Assembly (NCBI GenBank): GCA_002371315.1
Contig: DFHL01000013.1
Coordinates: forward strand, 1-64,000
Origin: Bacteroidales bacterium UBA3724
Lineage (GTDB): Bacteria > Bacteroidota > Bacteroidia > Bacteroidales > P3
Direction: 5' to 3'
DNA length: 64,000 nt
A program made the translations under genes and the position numbers. Of this stretch, positions 60,553-64,000 are shown piece by piece (the first letter of the stretch is position 1; every line of letters begins with the position of its first letter). Under the pieces are notes generated by a model, which was not told the DNA's origin, ran no database searches, and worked only from the letters and a program-made list of their open reading frames with translations.

Positions 60553-61674
60553 TCAAATCTTCTTGCCGAACACGGCGCGTTTCATCAGCTCTTCGGTCTG
60601 GTAGGTGGTGCCCCAGATCTTCTCGGCCTCGTTACCGATGATCTGCGGGTTGGTATAGGCCCAAACAACATTGTTTTTGATGGCGTTGCGGTTCATCTCG
60701 GCATAGTAGATGGAATGCACGCCGCGCTTCTGCCAGTCGGGATGCACGCCGTTGAGCAGCAGGTCGATAGTGTCGTATTTGCGCAGGGCGCGCAGCAGGT
60801 GGTACCATCCGAAGGGGAAGAGGCGTCCGTTGGCCTTCTGATAGGCTTCGGTGAGGCTGGGAATGCTCAGGCCAAAAGCCACCAGGTTGTCGTCCTGATC
60901 GACGACGAAATTGACGAAATCGAGGTTCACGAAGGGAAAGTACTCCTTGATATAGACCTCGATTTCCTTCTCGGTCATCGGCACAAAGTCGTACAGATCC
61001 TTAAAGGCATCGTTCAGCGTGTGGAAGAATTTGTGCGCGTAGGGGTATACCTCGCTGCGTTTCTTGAACTTGAGCAGTTTGAGGTTATATCGTTCCAGGA
61101 TGAGCTGGTTGATGCGCGCCACCTTGTCGGGAATCGGCTGGCTGGCCGGCATCTTGTACTGCTGCCAGCGGCAAAGCTCCTTGCAGCCAAGGCGCTCAAT
61201 AAAGTCGATATAGTACTTCGGATTGTAGAGCGTGCTGAGGTTCTGGCGGGCGTCGAAACCCTCTATGACCCAGCATTCCTTGTCCATATCCGTAAAGCCG
61301 AACGGGCCTTCGATCTCGGTCATTCCCTTGCTGCGACCATATTCCACCACCTTGTCGAACAGTGCCTTGCAGACATCGAAATCCTCGACGAAATCGAACC
61401 ATCCAAAGCGGACGGCCTTCTTGTTCCAATGCTCGTTGACGGTGTGGTTGATGATGGCAGCCACGCGGCCCACAACCTTGCCGTCGACGGTGGCCAGGTA
61501 CATCTGCAGGTCGCTATGCTCCAGCGACGGGTTCTTGTCCGTCAGCAAAGCGCGTTCGTCGCGGTTCAGGGGCGGCACGTATGTCGGCACGCCTTTGAAA
61601 AGTTTGTTGGGAAAAGCTATGAACCTGTTAAGGTCTCGGCGACCTTTAACTTCACTGATAACGATATTGTTCAT
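60553..61674 (-). CDS. GNAT-like N-acyltransferase paired with serine palmitoyltransferase
   Basis: The 373-residue protein shows an acetyl-CoA-type fold: KLFKGVPTYVPPL, YLATVDGKVVGRVAAIINH, EGPFGFTDMDKECWVIEGF, and a C-terminal second GNAT-like half with LVAFGLSIPS and HPDWQKRGV. It lies 17 bases downstream of the serine palmitoyltransferase gene on the same strand. Bacterial ceramide synthase of Caulobacter is a GNAT-family protein, so N-acylation of the sphingoid base is a plausible but unproven role. Confidence 0.8.
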   Translation of the reverse strand: MNNIVISEVKGRRDLNRFIAFPNKLFKGVPTYVPPLNRDERALLTDKNPSLEHSDLQMYLATVDGKVVGRVAAIINHTVNEHWNKKAVRFGWFDFVEDFDVCKALFDKVVEYGRSKGMTEIEGPFGFTDMDKECWVIEGFDARQNLSTLYNPKYYIDFIERLGCKELCRWQQYKMPASQPIPDKVARINQLILERYNLKLLKFKKRSEVYPYAHKFFHTLNDAFKDLYDFVPMTEKEIEVYIKEYFPFVNLDFVNFVVDQDDNLVAFGLSIPSLTEAYQKANGRLFPFGWYHLLRALRKYDTIDLLLNGVHPDWQKRGVHSIYYAEMNRNAIKNNVVWAYTNPQIIGNEAEKIWGTTYQTEELMKRAVFGKKI

Positions 61675-61691
61675 ATCCTTTTTTTAAAACA

Positions 61692-62876
61692 TTACAAAAG
61701 TCCAAGTTTCTTGAAGCATTTGACCGTCTTGTCGACGGCAAAGTCCACCTGCTCGATGGTGTGCGTTGCCATCCACGCCAGGCGTATCAGCGTATCCTCG
61801 GGCGGCACTGCCGGCGAGATGACAGGATTGACGAAAACGCCCTCGTCCAGCAGCATACGCGTGACCATAAAGGTCTTCTCGTTATCGCGCACATAGAGCG
61901 GAATGATGGGCGTTTCGGTGTTGCCAATCTCGAAGCCGGCCTCGCGGAACGACTTGAGGGCATAGTTGGCCACCTTCCACAGGTTCTCCTGGCGCTCCGG
62001 CTCGCTGCGCATAACCTCGATGGCGGCAATGACCGAAGCCGTGGCCGACGGCGGGATGCTGGCAGTGAAGATGTAGGGGCGCACATTGTGGCGCATCCAG
62101 TTGATAGTGTCCTTGTCGGCAGCGATGAAACCACCGATCGAAGCCAGCGACTTGGAGAAAGTGCCCATAATGAGCTCTGTCTTGTCGAGCAGTCCGAAAT
62201 GGTCGGTAACGCCGCGTCCTTCGCGTCCGAACACGCCCAAACCGTGGGCCTCGTCGACCATCAGCGTGGCATCGTATTTGTCGCACAACGCTTGTATTTC
62301 AGGCAGTTTAGCCACATCACCCTCCATACTGAACACGCCGTCGGTGACCACCAGCTTGCCAGCCTCGACGGGGCAGCGCTGCAGCACACGCTCCAGGTCG
62401 GCCATATCGTTGTGGCGGTATTTCAGCGTCTGGGCAAAGGTGAGGCGCTTGCCCTCGATGATCGACGCGTGATCCATCTCGTCGAAGATGACATAGTCGC
62501 CACGCCCAGTGACGCAGGGAATGACACCAGAATTGGCCTGAAAACCAGCCGAGAAAAGCATCACGCCATCCTTGCCGAGAAATTCCGACAGGATATTTTC
62601 GAGTTGCTTGTGGATGTCGAGAGTGCCGTTGAGGAAAGGCGAGCCGGCACATCCGGTGCCGTATTTGTCGATGGCGGCCTTGGCAGCCTCCTTAATTTTT
62701 GGATGATTGGTGAGTCCTAAATAGCTGTTGGATCCCAGCATCAGCACTTTGCGTCCGTTCATAAGGACCTCAGTGTCCTGATCGCTCGAAATCTCCCTGA
62801 AATAAGGATAAACCCCCTTGGCCATAGCCTCTTGGGGAGCAGTGTATCGCGCAAGTTTCTGTTGCAGTGGCTTCAT
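61692..62876 (-). CDS. spt: Serine palmitoyltransferase / alpha-oxoamine synthase
   Basis: This 394-residue PLP enzyme condenses serine with an acyl-CoA to begin sphingolipid synthesis. It has GSNSYLGLTNHPK, EMDHASIIEG with the PLP-stacking His, DEAHGLGVFG and the Schiff-base Lys in GTFSKSLASIGGF. The early AKGVYPYFREISSDQDTEV segment matches what I remember of Bacteroides SPT. It is followed by a GNAT-type acyltransferase gene. Confidence 0.92.
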   Translation of the reverse strand: MKPLQQKLARYTAPQEAMAKGVYPYFREISSDQDTEVLMNGRKVLMLGSNSYLGLTNHPKIKEAAKAAIDKYGTGCAGSPFLNGTLDIHKQLENILSEFLGKDGVMLFSAGFQANSGVIPCVTGRGDYVIFDEMDHASIIEGKRLTFAQTLKYRHNDMADLERVLQRCPVEAGKLVVTDGVFSMEGDVAKLPEIQALCDKYDATLMVDEAHGLGVFGREGRGVTDHFGLLDKTELIMGTFSKSLASIGGFIAADKDTINWMRHNVRPYIFTASIPPSATASVIAAIEVMRSEPERQENLWKVANYALKSFREAGFEIGNTETPIIPLYVRDNEKTFMVTRMLLDEGVFVNPVISPAVPPEDTLIRLAWMATHTIEQVDFAVDKTVKCFKKLGLL

Positions 62877-62945
62877 CTAAAAAAATCTCGTTAGTATATA
62901 CGTTAAAAGTGCAAAATAACAAAAAAAAAACGGATAATGAAGCAT

Positions 62946-63803
62946 TCAAAATGTTAAAAGATTTTGCAATTGCGCCGTCAGGCGGCTCGTTCCAATCCTA
63001 AAAATCTGATTTGAAACATCTTGAGTATTGAACATTATTCTAAAAAGAAACAGGTAAAACAGGGCGTCGTCGGGCGTAGTGATGCCTCCTGCGGCCTTGA
63101 ATCCGACCGTTTTTTTTGAAATTTTCACAAATTCGCGCAGGGCGCAAAGCATAGCGTAGGCCGCTTCGGGAGTGGCACCGACGGCAATTTTGCCCGTTGA
63201 AGTCTTGATGAAATCGGCCCCGGCGCGCAACGCCAGCATCGAAGCACCATAGATGTTGGACGGCGACTGCAATTCGCCCGTCTCGATGATAACCTTGAGT
63301 TTCACCTCGTTGCCGCACACAGCCTTGGCAGCCGCTATCTCGTCCGAAACATACTGCACATCGCCGTCAAGCAGTCGGCCGCGGTTGATGACGAAATCCA
63401 CCTCGTCGGCACCTTCGCCGACGGCATAGCGAACCTCCTCGATTTTAATGCTTTGCGAGGTCTGTCCGGCCGGAAAACCGCCAGCCACCGAAGCCACGCG
63501 CAATGCCGAACCGGCCAATTCGCGCTTGGCAACGCCAACAAAGCAGGGGTAGACACACACCGACGCAACGCCGACAGGCCCCTGCAGCGACGTGACGGCC
63601 AGCCCTCTTGCCGACCGGCAAAACGCCGCCACGCCCGAAGGCGTGTCCGACCCGCTGAGCGTCGTGTTGTCGATGCATCCGAACAGCGTCAGCAGGGCCT
63701 TTCTCCGCCCGGCCACGTCCAGCGAGGCTATTTCGGCTTTCACCTGCTCGCATACAGTCTGGAAACCAGACATATCGAAGTCCGAAAAGACGTTATTTCC
63801 CAT
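62946..63803 (-). CDS. deoC: Deoxyribose-phosphate aldolase
   Basis: The 285-residue class I aldolase splits 2-deoxyribose 5-phosphate into glyceraldehyde 3-phosphate and acetaldehyde. The Schiff-base Lys is in FIKTSTGK; LKVIIETG contributes the second active-site Lys; EVDFVINRG and GFKAAGGI are family motifs. The C-terminus (FLFRIMFNTQ onward) is typical of the longer form. Its start overlaps the previous gene by 11 bases. Confidence 0.95.
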   Translation of the reverse strand: MGNNVFSDFDMSGFQTVCEQVKAEIASLDVAGRRKALLTLFGCIDNTTLSGSDTPSGVAAFCRSARGLAVTSLQGPVGVASVCVYPCFVGVAKRELAGSALRVASVAGGFPAGQTSQSIKIEEVRYAVGEGADEVDFVINRGRLLDGDVQYVSDEIAAAKAVCGNEVKLKVIIETGELQSPSNIYGASMLALRAGADFIKTSTGKIAVGATPEAAYAMLCALREFVKISKKTVGFKAAGGITTPDDALFYLFLFRIMFNTQDVSNQIFRIGTSRLTAQLQNLLTF

Positions 63804-64000
63804 TTTCCGACTGTTTTTTCATAGATTTGTTGAACGTCTCGTTGGCAAAAGGCAGGATGCGGTGCGTCCTGCGATAGTCCGACGACAGGAACTTCAGCAG
63901 CAAATGGCGCCTCATCAGCTTGTTGCCGTTCATTTTTTTGCGGCTCGAAAGCATCTTGCGCATAATCGACAGGCGCCGGCGGTCGTCCTTGTCCACAGCA
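63793..64000 (-). CDS. C-terminal end of an unidentified protein (window edge)
   Basis: The frame is open to the window edge and encodes the last 68 residues of a longer protein. They are very basic (Arg/Lys-rich) and end MKKQSENGK, overlapping deoC by 11 bases. I do not recognise the family. Confidence 0.6.
   Translation of the reverse strand, partial: AVDKDDRRRLSIMRKMLSSRKKMNGNKLMRRHLLLKFLSSDYRRTHRILPFANETFNKSMKKQSENGK

Overview
The window reads as chromosomal DNA of a member of the Bacteroidota, most probably order Bacteroidales. The clues are TTTG-N19-21-TAnnTTTG promoters, the near absence of Shine-Dalgarno sequences, cysteine-anchored lipoproteins, and Bacteroidota families such as DUF4175, DUF6266 and WbqC-like. 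Further clues are a serine palmitoyltransferase gene and a decayed type IX secretion (T9SS) sorting domain. I cannot name genus or species from sequence alone. G+C is moderate to high in genes and falls sharply in several intergenic stretches.

Layout. 1-9.2 kb: the edge of a DUF6266 gene, a secreted Ser/Arg-rich repeat protein, a PAP2 phosphatase, aspartate aminotransferase, then recA, a small secreted protein, rsh and mazG. 9.2-15.3 kb: a tightly overlapping six-gene block for an HdrABC-like iron-sulfur electron-transfer complex plus a two-domain VOC protein. 15.6-24.2 kb: a lipoprotein, then an envelope block (LptF/G permease, rseP, dxr, a short coiled-coil membrane protein, a PpiD/SurA-like foldase) and cdd. 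24.3-30.4 kb: dusB, an outer-membrane protein, a zinc-ribbon membrane protein, an SDR enzyme, thrC and an alpha-oxoamine synthase. 30.4-33.5 kb: an accessory-looking segment with an AAA+ ATPase and a DUF1016 nuclease, placed directly upstream of smpB. 34-37 kb: aspartate kinase, a solo Cas4-like nuclease and aroB. 37-40.7 kb: an ECF sigma operon ending in an outer-membrane receptor. 40.8-48 kb: a U32 peptidase, cutC, a transglutaminase lipoprotein and glmS. 48-53 kb: two identical tRNA-Lys genes, a WbqC-like protein, mnmG bracketed by two parS-like sites, ybeY and an RsbW-like kinase. 53-64 kb: a DUF4175 protein, an SDR, a Cys-rich small protein, two lipoproteins, a T9SS remnant, a GNAT/serine palmitoyltransferase pair and deoC.

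The most unusual structure is a dispersed extragenic repeat present five times, at about 0.2, 16.5, 30.9, 48.7 and 57.0 kb. Every copy has the same architecture: CTGGCG or CTGTGG, three bases, then exactly five 11-bp units related to AATTTGGTAAG or ACTTTGGTAGG, then a GGAAAACAG-like tail. Each copy occupies a long intergenic gap. Other notable points are two parS sites around mnmG, suggesting the origin-proximal part of the chromosome, and four 11-bp boxes at an exact 22-bp pitch over the AAA+ gene promoter. The smpB leader and N-terminus also appear to have been duplicated onto the DUF1016 gene.
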